This document shows, piece by piece, positions 50,708-59,629 of a stretch of 64,000 nt of DNA (the stretch's first letter is position 1; every line of letters begins with the position of its first letter). Under the pieces are notes generated by a model. It saw only the letters and a program-made list of their open reading frames with translations. It had not been told where the DNA came from and made no database searches. The translations under genes were made by a program, and so were the position numbers. This DNA comes from Agromyces mangrovi. GTDB taxonomy: Bacteria > Actinomycetota > Actinomycetes > Actinomycetales > Microbacteriaceae. The stretch covers positions 372,001 to 436,000 of the forward strand of contig NZ_AP027737.1 of the NCBI RefSeq assembly GCF_030296695.1. The letters are read 5' to 3'.

Positions 50708-51062
50708 GCGCCGGGGAGGGTGCGGCCGAACATCTGCGCGGTCGCGCGGGCGCTCGGCGTGCCCGCGTCGGGGTCGGCGCCGGCGGCGACGAGCGCGGCG
50801 ACCACGTCGTCCTCCCCTTGAACACCGCGCCCGCGAGCGGCGACTGGCCGCGCGCGTTCAGCCGGTTCACGTCGGCGCCGCGCTCGGCGAGCGCGCGCAC
50901 GAGCCCCGCGTGACCGTGGTACGCGGCGAGCATGAGGAACGTGTTGCCCTGATCGTCGGCGAGGTCGGCGTCGACCCCGGCATCGACGAACTCGATGAGC
51001 AGGTCGGCGCCCGCGCGAGCCAGGTCGAAGAGCTGCTCGGGGTCGACAGATGGTGCGGACAT
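50704..51062 (-). CDS. ankyrin repeat protein, frameshifted at a G run
   Basis: Small soluble protein, about 119 residues when repaired. Three ankyrin repeats are seen: DADLADDQGNTFLMLAAYHG, then GADVNRLNARGQSPLAGAVFKG, and after the break a third starting VAALVAAGADPDAGTPSARA. The frame fails at 50814-50817; adding one G changes KGRTTW to KGEDDVVAAL and leads to a stop at 50704. It overlaps the next gene (ATGA) on both sides, so it is in an operon with the aldo/keto reductase before it and the Pr6Pr protein after it. It is probably a protein-binding adaptor. Confidence 0.83.
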
Positions 51063-52066
51063 CAGCTCATCCGAGTCTGCGGCGAACGGGTCTTCGCGGG
51101 GTCGCGCTCGGCCAGGTGTCCGATCGCGTCGTCGATCGCCGCCATCGTGTCGGCGTCGAGGGTGCGACCTGCGGCCTGCACGTTGTCGGCGACCTGCTCC
51201 GGTCGGGAGGCGCCGATGATCGCGGCCGACACGTTGGGGTTCTGGAGCACCCAGGCGACGGCGAGCTGGGGCATGGTCAGCCCAGCGGCATCCGCCACCG
51301 GCCGAAGTGCCTGCACCCCGCGAAGGATCTCGTCGTCGAGGAACCCCTGCACCATGTCGGCGCCGCCCTTCTCATCGGTCGCACGCGAGCCCGCGGGCGG
51401 CGCCTCGCCCGGCAGGTACTTGCCCGTGAGCACGCCCTGGGCGACCGGCGACCACACGATCTGCCCGATGCCGAGCTCCTCCGACGTCGGCACGACCTCC
51501 TCCTCGATCACGCGCCACAGCATCGAGTACTGCGGCTGGTTCGAGATGAGCGAGACGCCGAGCTCGCGCGCGAGCGCGTGGCCCGCGCGCAGCTGCTCGG
51601 CGTTCCACTCCGAGACGCCGATGTAGAGCGCCTTGCCCTGGCGCACGATGTCAGCGAACGCCTGCATCGTCTCCTCGAGCGGGGTCTCGTAGTCGTAGCG
51701 GTGCGCCTGGTAGAGGTCGACGTAGTCGGTGCCGAGACGCTGCAGCGAGCCGTCGATCGACTCCATGATGTGCTTGCGCGACAGCCCGGTGTCGTTGTGC
51801 CCCTTCGGCCCGGTCGGGAAGTAGACCTTCGTGAAGATCTCGAGCGACTGGCGGCGCTCGCCGCGCAGCGCCTCGCCGAGCACGGTCTCGGCCGCGGTGT
51901 TCGCGTAGACGTCCGCCGTGTCGAACGTCGTGATGCCGGCGTCGAGCGCGGCACGCACGCAGCGCAGCGCGGTGTCGTTCTCGACCTGCGAGCCGTGGGT
52001 GAGCCAGTTGCCGTACGTGATCTCCGAGATCTTGAGGCCGCTGTTGCCCAGGTACCTGAATTCCAT
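51062..52066 (-). CDS. aldo/keto reductase
   Basis: NADPH-dependent oxidoreductase of 334 residues, related to the potassium-channel beta-subunit-like group. The catalytic tetrad is complete: Asp49 (FDTADVY), Tyr54, Lys80 (FTKVYF) and His122 (YQAHRYD). The C-terminal cofactor segment is IIGASRPEQVADNVQA. It reduces aldehydes or ketones; the true substrate is unknown. ATG at 52066 is preceded by a weak ribosome site. It is the first gene of an operon followed by the ankyrin and Pr6Pr genes. Confidence 0.93.
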   Translation of the reverse strand: MEFRYLGNSGLKISEITYGNWLTHGSQVENDTALRCVRAALDAGITTFDTADVYANTAAETVLGEALRGERRQSLEIFTKVYFPTGPKGHNDTGLSRKHIMESIDGSLQRLGTDYVDLYQAHRYDYETPLEETMQAFADIVRQGKALYIGVSEWNAEQLRAGHALARELGVSLISNQPQYSMLWRVIEEEVVPTSEELGIGQIVWSPVAQGVLTGKYLPGEAPPAGSRATDEKGGADMVQGFLDDEILRGVQALRPVADAAGLTMPQLAVAWVLQNPNVSAAIIGASRPEQVADNVQAAGRTLDADTMAAIDDAIGHLAERDPAKTRSPQTRMS

Positions 52067-52129
52067 GCACCCAGCCTAGAGAGCGAGCGGATGCCTCGGG
52101 GCCGCCACGCTCGACGGCCTCCGCGCTCC

Positions 52130-53137
52130 CTACAGGGCCAGCAGGCGCTCGGTGTCGCCGAACACCTCGAGCCCGGCGCAGTCGGCCACGCCCTCGAGCC
52201 GCACGCGGCCGTCGTGGTCGACGTGCCGGAACACGACCTGCGCGTCCATGGTCTCCTCGACGCGCTGGTGCATCGCCTCGCGCAGCGGCGCGTGCAGCAG
52301 TCCGCCGCGGACGCGCTCGGCCTCGAGGTGCAGCAGCCCGTCAGGCCCCGAGACGCTCCAGCGCACGTGCGTGTCGTCGATCGCGAGGGCGTGCTCGCGC
52401 GAACGGTTGTACGTGGTCCACTTGTGCAGGCGTCCGCCGTGGCGGAACCCGATGATCGAGCCGCGGAACGACCGGCCGACCCACGGGATGATCGCGACCG
52501 ACGCGATGAGCGAGGCATCCGTGCCGTCACCGGTCGTGGCGTCGACGTGATTGCTCGCCATCCACACGTAGCCGGCCGGGAAGGCACGGCCCCAGTCCTT
52601 CTCGATGTAGCCGCGCCCGCCGTCGAACGAGACCGGGGAACCCTCGACCTCGAGCGTGCCGGCCAGGCCGTGCCCGAACGAGACGATGCCGTGGAAGCAC
52701 TCCATGAACGGCACGAGCCCGTACCAGCCCATGATGCCGGGCTCGCGCAGCGTCACCGGCCACGGCGTGAACGGCTCGGGGAACCCGACGTGCCCGCGCA
52801 GCTGCGGCAGGTCGAGCGTCACACCCCGCGGCGAGAACCGGTTCGCGCCCACCCGCACCTCGAAGCCGTGGGCGGATGCCTCGAAGTCGTCGACGTCGAA
52901 CCGGTGGTACCACGACCGCCCGGTCAGCCCGTCAAGCACCTGCACGAACGCCTCGTCGCGCTCGCCGCCGTCGCCCGCGAGCCCGCGGAAGACCCCGGGG
53001 ATCACCGCCCAGCGCTGCGACCGGTCGGCGCTGACGAGCTTGACGTACCAGCCCTCGAAGAACCCCCGGCGCACGCCGTGGCCGTGGAACGCCTCGGGGC
53101 GTCGCACGCCGCGCATCCATGCCGCGGGAGTCCGCAT
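52130..53137 (-). CDS. tocopherol cyclase-like protein
   Basis: Protein of 335 residues resembling the tocopherol cyclase family, a beta-barrel lipocalin-like enzyme. Visible family segments are FFEGWYVKLVSAD near the N-terminus, GIVSFGHGLAGTLEVEG, GGRGYIEKDWGRAFPAGYVWMASNHV and WSVSGPDGLLHLEAERV. In plants and cyanobacteria these enzymes close the chroman ring. Here no other tocopherol genes are nearby, so another lipid or quinone is likely. The ATG at 53137 has the -10 box TACGAT six bases upstream and no ribosome site, so the message is probably leaderless. It diverges from the acyltransferase gene. Confidence 0.8.
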   Translation of the reverse strand: MRTPAAWMRGVRRPEAFHGHGVRRGFFEGWYVKLVSADRSQRWAVIPGVFRGLAGDGGERDEAFVQVLDGLTGRSWYHRFDVDDFEASAHGFEVRVGANRFSPRGVTLDLPQLRGHVGFPEPFTPWPVTLREPGIMGWYGLVPFMECFHGIVSFGHGLAGTLEVEGSPVSFDGGRGYIEKDWGRAFPAGYVWMASNHVDATTGDGTDASLIASVAIIPWVGRSFRGSIIGFRHGGRLHKWTTYNRSREHALAIDDTHVRWSVSGPDGLLHLEAERVRGGLLHAPLREAMHQRVEETMDAQVVFRHVDHDGRVRLEGVADCAGLEVFGDTERLLAL

Positions 53138-53143
53138 GCGGCC

Positions 53144-53149
53144 ATCGTA
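53144..53149 (-). promoter_or_regulatory. -10 box for a leaderless gene (tocopherol-cyclase-like)
   Basis: TACGAT on the minus strand ends six bases before ATG 53137, so transcription probably starts at the codon. The -35 is not clear. Confidence 0.4.
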
Positions 53150-53258
53150 GGCGCGCGCAGCCGCCCGGAGGCGGCCTGTGGGGAACCCGCTCGACCCGGC
53201 GGGAGCGCACGACCCCCGGGGCATCCGACGCATTCAGGTTGCGGCACGCCCGGTCGCG

Positions 53259-53264
53259 TAGGGT
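53259..53264 (+). promoter_or_regulatory. -10 box for a leaderless gene (acyltransferase)
   Basis: TAGGGT ends six bases before GTG 53271; the two -10 boxes of this divergent pair are about 110 bp apart. The -35 is weak. Confidence 0.4.
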
Positions 53265-53270
53265 TGCCGG

Positions 53271-53849
53271 GTGCTCCGACGACTCGTGTCCCGCCTGTAC
53301 TGGGCCTGCAGCAGGTGGACCCTCGCGGGCGAAGCGGCGCCCGACCGCCCCTCCGTGCTGATCGGCGCGCCCCACACGTCGAACTGGGACTTCGTGCTCA
53401 TGCTCGGCATCGCGTGGCGACACGGCATGGACATCCGCTGGCTCGGCAAGAAGAGCCTCTTCGCGGGGTGGCGCGGGCCGATCATGCGCGGCCTCGGCGG
53501 CATCCCGGTCGACCGCTCGAACCCGGCCGACGTGGTCGGCGAGGTGCTCGCGCGCATCGAGGCCGGCGAGGTGTTCGGCCTGGTCGTGACCCCCGACGGC
53601 ACGCGCGGGTCGAACACGTACTGGAAGTCGGGCTTCTACCGCATCGCGCGCGAGGCGGGCATTCCGGTCACCCTCGGCTACGTCGACCGCACGACGATGA
53701 CGACGGGCCTCGGACCGACGTTCGAGCTCACGGGCGACGTGCCGGCCGACATGGATCGCATCCGCGCGTTCTACGCCGACAAGGCGGGCGTGCGCCCCGA
53801 ACTGCGCACCGAGCCGCGGCTGCGCAGCGAGGACGCGCCCGCCGTCTGA
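53271..53849 (+). CDS. 1-acyl-glycerol-3-phosphate acyltransferase family protein
   Basis: Membrane-associated lysophospholipid acyltransferase of 192 residues. The catalytic HX4D motif is APHTSNWDF and the second motif is GGIPVDRSN; the third is TPDGTRG, matching PEGTR of the family. Such enzymes acylate lysophosphatidic acid or a related lipid. At 192 residues it is short, like the compact actinobacterial form. GTG at 53271 is used since a -10 box ends just before it. It diverges from the tocopherol-cyclase-like gene and the two could share a lipid pathway. Confidence 0.88.
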   Translation: MLRRLVSRLYWACSRWTLAGEAAPDRPSVLIGAPHTSNWDFVLMLGIAWRHGMDIRWLGKKSLFAGWRGPIMRGLGGIPVDRSNPADVVGEVLARIEAGEVFGLVVTPDGTRGSNTYWKSGFYRIAREAGIPVTLGYVDRTTMTTGLGPTFELTGDVPADMDRIRAFYADKAGVRPELRTEPRLRSEDAPAV

Positions 53850-53893
53850 GCCGCGTACCCGGCGGCGCGGCAGCCGGGCATCCGCTCGCCCTC

Positions 53894-53922
53894 TTGACAC
53901 GCGCGGCGTGAGGGAGCAACGT
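53894..53922 (+). promoter_or_regulatory. promoter of the PGAP1-like hydrolase gene
   Basis: A perfect TTGACA (53894-53899), a 17-bp spacer and CAACGT (53917-53922). The start would be near 53930, leaving a 30-base leader to ATG 53960. Confidence 0.5.
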
Positions 53923-53959
53923 ACGAGCCATCCTCACTGATGCGGACGGGGGCCCGTAC

Positions 53960-55651
53960 ATGGCGAGCGAGACCGACGAGCGGCAGGCTCCGCGACCGTT
54001 GATCCTGATCCGGGGATTCGGCGGCGTGGGCGTCGACGACGACCGGGCGAACCCGTACCAGGGGTTCAACGACGGCACCGTCTACCCGGGCAGGCGCGGC
54101 GAGAACTACATCTACGAGGGCTTCGTGCTGCGAGCGATGAAGTCCCCGGAGCATCCGTACCGCGACGCCACCAACGTGGCCGGCTTCTACTCGGCGCACC
54201 AGGACGCGCCGCCCGACGTCGGCAGCCTCGACGAGGACGACGTGACCGGCACGATCGTGCTCGACCCCGCCGTCGAGCAGAAAGTGCTCTCGCAGGGCAC
54301 GGCTGGCACGATCTGGATCTTCCGCTACTACGACCTCAGCCCGCGCGCCCTCGCGATCTACGGCCGGGGGCTGGAGCGTCTCGTCACGCTCATCCGGCGC
54401 TCGGCCGAACGACACGGCGAGGAGTTCCGCGGCGTCGACATCGTCGCGCACAGCATGGGCGGCCTCGTCACGCGCGAGGGCCTCATCGCGATGCACGAGA
54501 CCTCCGAGGCGTTCCGGGGGCAGACGGATGCCTCCGAGGCGGCCGCCGATGCCATCGCACCGCGCGCCCTGGTGCATCGCATCGTCACGCTCGGCACCCC
54601 GCACCGCGGCATCGCGTTCCAGCGGACGCCCGAGTGGCTGCTGCGCGCCCTGCCGAAGGTGGAGGATGCGGCCGACGAGCTGGCGTCGTTCGACCCCGAG
54701 TCGACGCGGTTCCGCGAGTGGGACGCGGTGTACGACCGGCGCAACGTGCTGACCGTGGTCGGCACCAACTACCGCTCGTACGACATCGGCATCGCGAGTG
54801 CGCTGAACCGCCTGTCGAGCCTGCTGAACGACGGGTCGATGGTCTACAACCGCAGCGACGGGCTCGTGAAGCAGGCATCCGCCCAGCTGCCCGGGGCGCC
54901 GCGCACGTTCGTGCACAAGTGCCACGGCGGCAACGACTCGCTCGTCACCTCGCGCGAGGCATACGAGATCGCGATGCGCTTCTTCCACGGCACGCACCGC
55001 ATCGCGCTGTTCCTCGAGGAGGCGGAGGTGACCCGCGGCGGCGATTGGATCGGCCGCAGCGAATTCTACTTCGGTGTAACGATCAAGCCGCGGTTCGTCG
55101 ACTTCGAACTGTTCCACCAGAGCGTCGAGGCGGAGAACTGCTACGGGCCGTTCCACGAGAAGGACCTGACCGACGACCTCGGCGACCTGGAGCAGGCGCT
55201 CCTGCGGCCACTGGCCGACTTCGGCGGCGCGACCGACTGGGCCGGGCCCGACCGACTCATCTGGGAGGGATGGATCAACGCGGCGCTGAAGCCCGGCGAC
55301 GCGCACGGCCTGGTCTTCCGCGTCGACTTCTACGTCGGCGAGCGCGACACGTTCGGCATCGGCTTCTCCGACAACGTCGTGTACCGCAAGCAGTACTACG
55401 TGCAGGCGTTCCCGGCGACGCAGGCGGAGGTCGCCGGCGCGCGCACCGAGATCTACCTGCACACGGGCGAGCAGCACCTGGTCGGCGCGCAGGCGCTCGA
55501 CCAGGCCGGGGTGCGCGCCCGGGCCGCCGACCACGCCGCACCCGACGTCGTCGCGGCCGCGCCGGTCGACGGGTCGCCCGGCGACTGGACGTTCGAGATC
55601 GACGGCACCGGGTTCAGCGGCACCTTCCGCATCCGCATCGAGGAGGACTGA
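53960..55651 (+). CDS. PGAP1-like alpha/beta hydrolase with C-terminal domain
   Basis: Protein of 563 residues with no signal peptide. The N-terminal part is an alpha/beta hydrolase of the PGAP1/lipase class. The strand PLILIRGFGGVGVDDD opens the fold, VDIVAHSMGGLVTREGL holds the nucleophile serine in the G-x-S-x-G-type elbow, and a later CHGGNDSLVTS contains a candidate catalytic histidine. The C-terminal 200 residues are beta-rich (IRIALFLEEAEVTRGG to the end TFRIRIEED) and I do not recognise them. It may be an intracellular lipase or esterase. It is followed after three bases by the GyrI-like gene, so they are cotranscribed. Confidence 0.78.
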   Translation: MASETDERQAPRPLILIRGFGGVGVDDDRANPYQGFNDGTVYPGRRGENYIYEGFVLRAMKSPEHPYRDATNVAGFYSAHQDAPPDVGSLDEDDVTGTIVLDPAVEQKVLSQGTAGTIWIFRYYDLSPRALAIYGRGLERLVTLIRRSAERHGEEFRGVDIVAHSMGGLVTREGLIAMHETSEAFRGQTDASEAAADAIAPRALVHRIVTLGTPHRGIAFQRTPEWLLRALPKVEDAADELASFDPESTRFREWDAVYDRRNVLTVVGTNYRSYDIGIASALNRLSSLLNDGSMVYNRSDGLVKQASAQLPGAPRTFVHKCHGGNDSLVTSREAYEIAMRFFHGTHRIALFLEEAEVTRGGDWIGRSEFYFGVTIKPRFVDFELFHQSVEAENCYGPFHEKDLTDDLGDLEQALLRPLADFGGATDWAGPDRLIWEGWINAALKPGDAHGLVFRVDFYVGERDTFGIGFSDNVVYRKQYYVQAFPATQAEVAGARTEIYLHTGEQHLVGAQALDQAGVRARAADHAAPDVVAAAPVDGSPGDWTFEIDGTGFSGTFRIRIEED

Positions 55652-55654
55652 ACG

Positions 55655-56113
55655 ATGACCGAGATCACCATCGCCGAGCGCGCCCCGCAGCCGACCGCAG
55701 GCATCCGCGAGACCGTGCCGATGGACCAGCTGCCCGAGTTCTTCGGGCGTGCGTTCCACGCCACGATGGAGGCGATGCGCGCGCAGGGCGTGGCGCCGGC
55801 GGGGCCGCCGTTCGGCAAGTACCACGGCGTGCCGGGAGCGACCGCCGACGTCGAGGCCGGCGTGCCGGTCGCCGGCGCGTTCGAGACCGCCGGCGACGTC
55901 GTCGCGCGCGAACTGCCCGGCGGCATGATCGCGTCGGCGCTGCACGTCGGGCCGTACGACACGCTCGGCGATACCTACGACGCGATCCGGCGCCACATCG
56001 TCGACGAGGGGCGCATGCCCGGCGGCATCATGTGGGAGTGCTACGTCAGCGACCCCGAGGAGGAGCCCGACCCGGCGACCTGGCGCACCGACGTCTGCTG
56101 GCTGGTCGTCTGA
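55655..56113 (+). CDS. GyrI-like small-molecule-binding protein
   Basis: Protein of 152 residues with the GyrI-like (AraC effector-binding) fold. The opening ITIAERAPQPTAGIRETVPM and the repeat-like segment VARELPGGMIASALHVGPYDTLGDTYDAIRRHI are typical, as is the ending WECYVSDPEEEPDPATWRTDVCW. Such domains bind hydrophobic drugs or cofactors, and some have cyclopropanoid hydrolase activity. It lacks a DNA-binding part. Its start is three bases after the hydrolase stop, and HelR follows 140 bp downstream, separated by the RAE promoter. A role in drug binding near HelR is attractive but unproved. Confidence 0.85.
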   Translation: MTEITIAERAPQPTAGIRETVPMDQLPEFFGRAFHATMEAMRAQGVAPAGPPFGKYHGVPGATADVEAGVPVAGAFETAGDVVARELPGGMIASALHVGPYDTLGDTYDAIRRHIVDEGRMPGGIMWECYVSDPEEEPDPATWRTDVCWLVV

Positions 56114-56144
56114 CTCCCCGCCACATCCATTATCCCGCACCGAG

Positions 56145-56159
56145 GGGGCTTGCGGCAAG
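56145..56159 (+). promoter_or_regulatory. rifamycin-associated element (RAE)
   Basis: GGGGCTTGCGGCAAG matches the RAE motif I recall from promoters of rifamycin-resistance genes; its core is the inverted repeat CTTGC-G-GCAAG. TTGCGG inside it (56150-56155) can serve as a -35 box, with CAGAAT (56175-56180) as -10 after a wide 19-bp spacer. The HelR start codon lies about 95 bases downstream, so the element is positioned to drive HelR. Confidence 0.85.
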
Positions 56160-56253
56160 AGGGGGTGACGCGGGCAGAATCGCAGGTCGCAGCCCGATTC
56201 CGCGAATCTCGTCGGCGTCGGCGCCGCGCTGCCCACGACCCCGGAGCCGCCGC

Positions 56254-58409
56254 GTGACCAGCCTCTCGACCCACACCTTCGACCTCCCACCGACCAACGC
56301 CCACAAGGCGAACCCCGCGCGCATCGCCGCAGACGAGCGGCACTTCGCCCGCATCGCCGACCGCCTCGCCCGGCAGATCGCCGATCTCGACGACCGCCTC
56401 GACGCCGAGCGCCGCGCCCCGGGCGGGCGCGGCCATCAGGCGCTCGATCGCGACCTGCGCATCCACCACCTGACGGCGCGCCTGCGCGTGCTGCGCCGAT
56501 TCGGCGCCGACGCGTGCCTCGGCCGCATCGTGCCCGCGGGCGAGGGCGACCCCGTCTACATCGGCCGCTTCGGCCTGGCGGACGACGATGGCCGACGACT
56601 GCTGCTCGACTGGCGCACGCCCGCCGCCGAGCCGTACTTCGCGGCCACGAGCGCCAACCCGCTGGGGCTCGCGAGCCGTCGACGATACCGCTGGGCCGGC
56701 GGTCGGGTGCGCGACTACTGGGACGAACTGCTCGATGCGGATGCCCCGAGCGACACCCTCGCGCTCGACGACGAGTCGGCGTTCATCGCGAGCCTCGGCA
56801 CCGAGCGGTCGGGTCGCATGCGCGACGTGCTGGGCACCATCCAGGCCGACCAGGACGCGATCATCCGCGCCGACTCGCGCGGCGCGCTCGTCGTCGACGG
56901 CGGGCCGGGCACCGGCAAGACCGTCGTCGCGCTGCACCGCGCGGCCTACCTGCTGCACGCCGACCCCCGGCTCGGCGCGGGGCGCGGCGGAGTGCTGTTC
57001 GTGGGGCCGAACACGTCGTACCTGGCGTACGTCGCGGACGTGCTGCCCAACCTCGGCGAGGAGGGCGTGCAGACCTGCACTCTGCGCGAGCTCGTCGCCG
57101 AGGGCGCCGACGCGGTCGGCGAGCGCGATGCGGAGGCGGCCCGGCTCAAGGCATCCGCTCGCATGATCGAGGCGATCGAACCCGCCGTGGCCTTCTACGA
57201 GGAGCCGCCGACGCAGCCGCTCGAGGTCGAGACGCCCTGGGGCGACCTGTGGCTCGACCCCGCCGACTGGGCGGAGGCGTTCGCGGCGCCGGAGCCCGGC
57301 ACGCCGCACAACGAGGCGCGCGACCAGGTCTGGGAGACGCTCGTGGAGATCCTCGCCGACCGGCTCGACGACGACGAGGTGTCGATCGACGAGCTGCGCC
57401 GCGCGCTGGCCCGCAACGCCTCGCTCGCGCGCACGTTCACGCGTGCGTGGCCGCTGGTCGAGGCATCCGTGCTCGTCGGCGACCTGTGGTCGGTGCCTGC
57501 CTACCTGCGTCGCTGCGCCCCTGGCTCGCGCCCGACGAGGTGACGGCACTGCAGCGATCGGATGCCTCGGGCTGGACGACCCACGACCTGCCGCTGCTCG
57601 ATGCGGCCCGGCGCCGCCTCGGCGACCCGCGGTCCTCCCGTCGTCGGCGCGAGCGCGAGGCGACGCTCGCCGCCGAGCGCGAGGCGATGTCGCAGACGAT
57701 CGAGCGTCTCGTCGCCGCGGGCGACGACCTCCTCAGCTGGATGGACGGCGACGACCTGCGCAACAGCCTCGTCGACGACGCCGTGCTGCCCGCCGACGAC
57801 CCCGACCGGCTCGCGGGCCCGTTCGCGCACGTGATCGTCGACGAGGCGCAGGAGCTGACGGATGCCGAGTGGCGCATGCTCATCGCGCGCTGCCCGTCGC
57901 GCAGCATCACGGTGGTCGGCGACCGTGCGCAGGCGCGCCACGGCTTCGCCGAGTCGTGGGAGGACCGCCTGCGGCGCGTCGGCCTCGCGGATGCCTCGGT
58001 CGCGACGCTGCGCGTGAACTACCGCACGCCGGCGGAGGTCATGGCGGAGGCCGAGCCCGTGATCCGGCGCGTCATCGCGGACGCGAACGTGCCGACGTCG
58101 GTGCGCTCGACCGGGGTGCCGGTGCGACGCGTGGCGCACGCCGAACTCGGGTCGGTGCTCGAGGCGTGGCTCGCGGCGCACGAGGCGGGCGTCGCGTGCG
58201 TGATCGGCGACCCCTCGTTCTCGGCCGACTCGGTCGCGGGCGGCGCAGGGCGCGTGCGCTCCCTCTCCCCCATCGAGGCGAAGGGCCTCGAGTTCGATCT
58301 GGTCGCACTCGTCGAGCCCGACGCGCTCGGCGACGGCATCGAGGGCGCGGTCGACCGCTACGTGGCCATGACCCGAGCGACGCAGGAGCTGGTTATGGTC
58401 GACGCCTGA
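56254..58409 (+). CDS. helR: HelR/HelD-type RNA polymerase recycling ATPase, frameshifted
   Basis: UvrD-like superfamily 1 ATPase, about 718 residues when repaired. The N-terminal 60 residues are a charged coiled coil that in relatives enters the polymerase channel. Walker A is GGPGTGKT (216-223); after the break come FAHVIVDEAQELTDAEWRML (Walker B), VVGDRAQARHG, and IEAKGLEFDLVALVEP near the end. Relatives bind RNA polymerase, displace rifamycin and recycle stalled enzyme. The frame shifts at 57518-57521; one added C yields RRCAPWLAPDEV. GTG at 56254 is chosen since the family start follows directly. The RAE upstream strongly favours the rifamycin-tolerance role. Confidence 0.9.
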
Positions 58410-58646
58410 CCGAGAGCGGCGCGGTGTCCGAGAGTCGCGCGCATGCTCGAGGTGCACGAGGACCGGCGCAACCGCTCCGACGGCCCGGTGTCGCTCGTCC
58501 TGTCGGGGCGCGGGTAGTCGAAGCTCGCAACCCACGCACCAGCCGGTATGAGTAGCCGAGTTGCTCATGATCCGAGCGCCGCAGATCACGAGTAATGCCT
58601 GATGCAGTGGCCACAGGGCCACACGAGCGACTATCGGCGGCGCGGC

Positions 58647-59477
58647 TCAGTGCCGCGCCATCCAGGCCTGCAGCACCCCGCGCGGCAGGCCGTGCTTCGC
58701 GTGGCCCAGCGATGCGCCGGACTCGACGACGATCTGCTCGGCGGAGCATCCGCTCGTGTCGTCGAACGAGTACGCGACCGCGCCCGTCTGGTCGACGAAG
58801 CCCTCGGGCGTCGACCAATAGTGGTTGCGCTTGAGGTCGGGCGGCGGTGCGGTGGCATCCGTGCCCGGGCAGGCGTCGGCTGCGGCGAGCACGCCGTCGG
58901 CGTCGAGGTCGGTGTCGATCACGAGGCGGAACGCGAGATCGGCGTGGCCCGGCGGGAGCACGATCTTCCCGAAGCCCCCGCCCTCGTCGAACCAGACGTC
59001 GCCGCCCGGGTACGGGTCGCCCGTGGTCGACCCGCCGAGCGTGATCGTGCCGCTCGGCGGCGGATCGCCGGCGCAGCGCAGCGTGAACCAGAACTCGTCG
59101 CCCGCGGTCACCGGCACCGGAGTGTCGAGCGTCACCGTCGCGGTCTCGCCGCCGGTCAGGTCGACCTGCTGCGCGGGCACGAGCGGGTCGTCCGGGTAGC
59201 CCTCGGGCTGCACGGGGAACACGGCCGTCGCGAAGAACGCGAGCGACACAGTGCCCGAGGTGGTCGGATGCAGGTCGAGCTCGGTCACCTCGCCGGTCGC
59301 GGTCGGCGTGAACGTCTGCGCGAGGTCGAGAGTCCCGCAGAACATCGCGAACCCGCCGTCGTCGGAGGGTTGGTCGATCACGACCTCGGCCGCCTGTGCG
59401 GCTGGGGCGAAGGCGATGACGGATGCGACGAGCGCAGCCGCGCCCGCTCCGGACAGTGCGTGCATGGCGCGTGACAT
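58647..59477 (-). CDS. secreted protein, unknown function
   Basis: Exported protein of 276 residues. The signal peptide is SRAMHALSGAGAAALVASVI, ending around FAPAAQAAE with an AXA cleavage site. The mature part starts with a beta-sandwich (VVIDQPSDDGGFAMFCGTLDLAQTFTP to about 180), then a calcium-type DTDLDADGVLAAADACPGTDATAPP segment like a thrombospondin type 3 repeat, and a cysteine-containing end (DDTSGCSAEQIV). It probably binds carbohydrate or calcium outside the cell. ATG at 59477 has GAGGGGGAG upstream. The 237 bp between the HelR stop and this gene hold no frame I can support. Confidence 0.78.
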   Translation of the reverse strand: MSRAMHALSGAGAAALVASVIAFAPAAQAAEVVIDQPSDDGGFAMFCGTLDLAQTFTPTATGEVTELDLHPTTSGTVSLAFFATAVFPVQPEGYPDDPLVPAQQVDLTGGETATVTLDTPVPVTAGDEFWFTLRCAGDPPPSGTITLGGSTTGDPYPGGDVWFDEGGGFGKIVLPPGHADLAFRLVIDTDLDADGVLAAADACPGTDATAPPPDLKRNHYWSTPEGFVDQTGAVAYSFDDTSGCSAEQIVVESGASLGHAKHGLPRGVLQAWMARH

Positions 59478-59593
59478 TGCGACTCCCCCTCGTCGGCGAG
59501 GTTCCCGTCGCACGATACTCCCGGGCGTGCGCACCCGCCACCGTTCACGCGCGCGTCCCTGTGCACGTGCAGCACGAGCATGGTGTCGCAGCA

Positions 59594-59613
59594 TGTATCG
59601 TCTGGGTGATACA
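59594..59613 (+). promoter_or_regulatory. YtrA-type operator before the membrane/GntR operon
   Basis: TGTATC-N8-GATACA is a 6-bp inverted repeat 16 bases before ATG 59630. It fits the pattern bound by YtrA-subfamily GntR repressors, and such a regulator is encoded in the same operon. TATCGT within it may be the -10. Confidence 0.6.
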
Positions 59614-59629
59614 AACGGAAGGAGAGCGC

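Noticed and set aside
58410-58646. Short frames between HelR and the secreted protein
   Set aside because: The longest plus frame is about 24 codons, and minus frames are antisense or start inside the spacer without a ribosome site or family resemblance.
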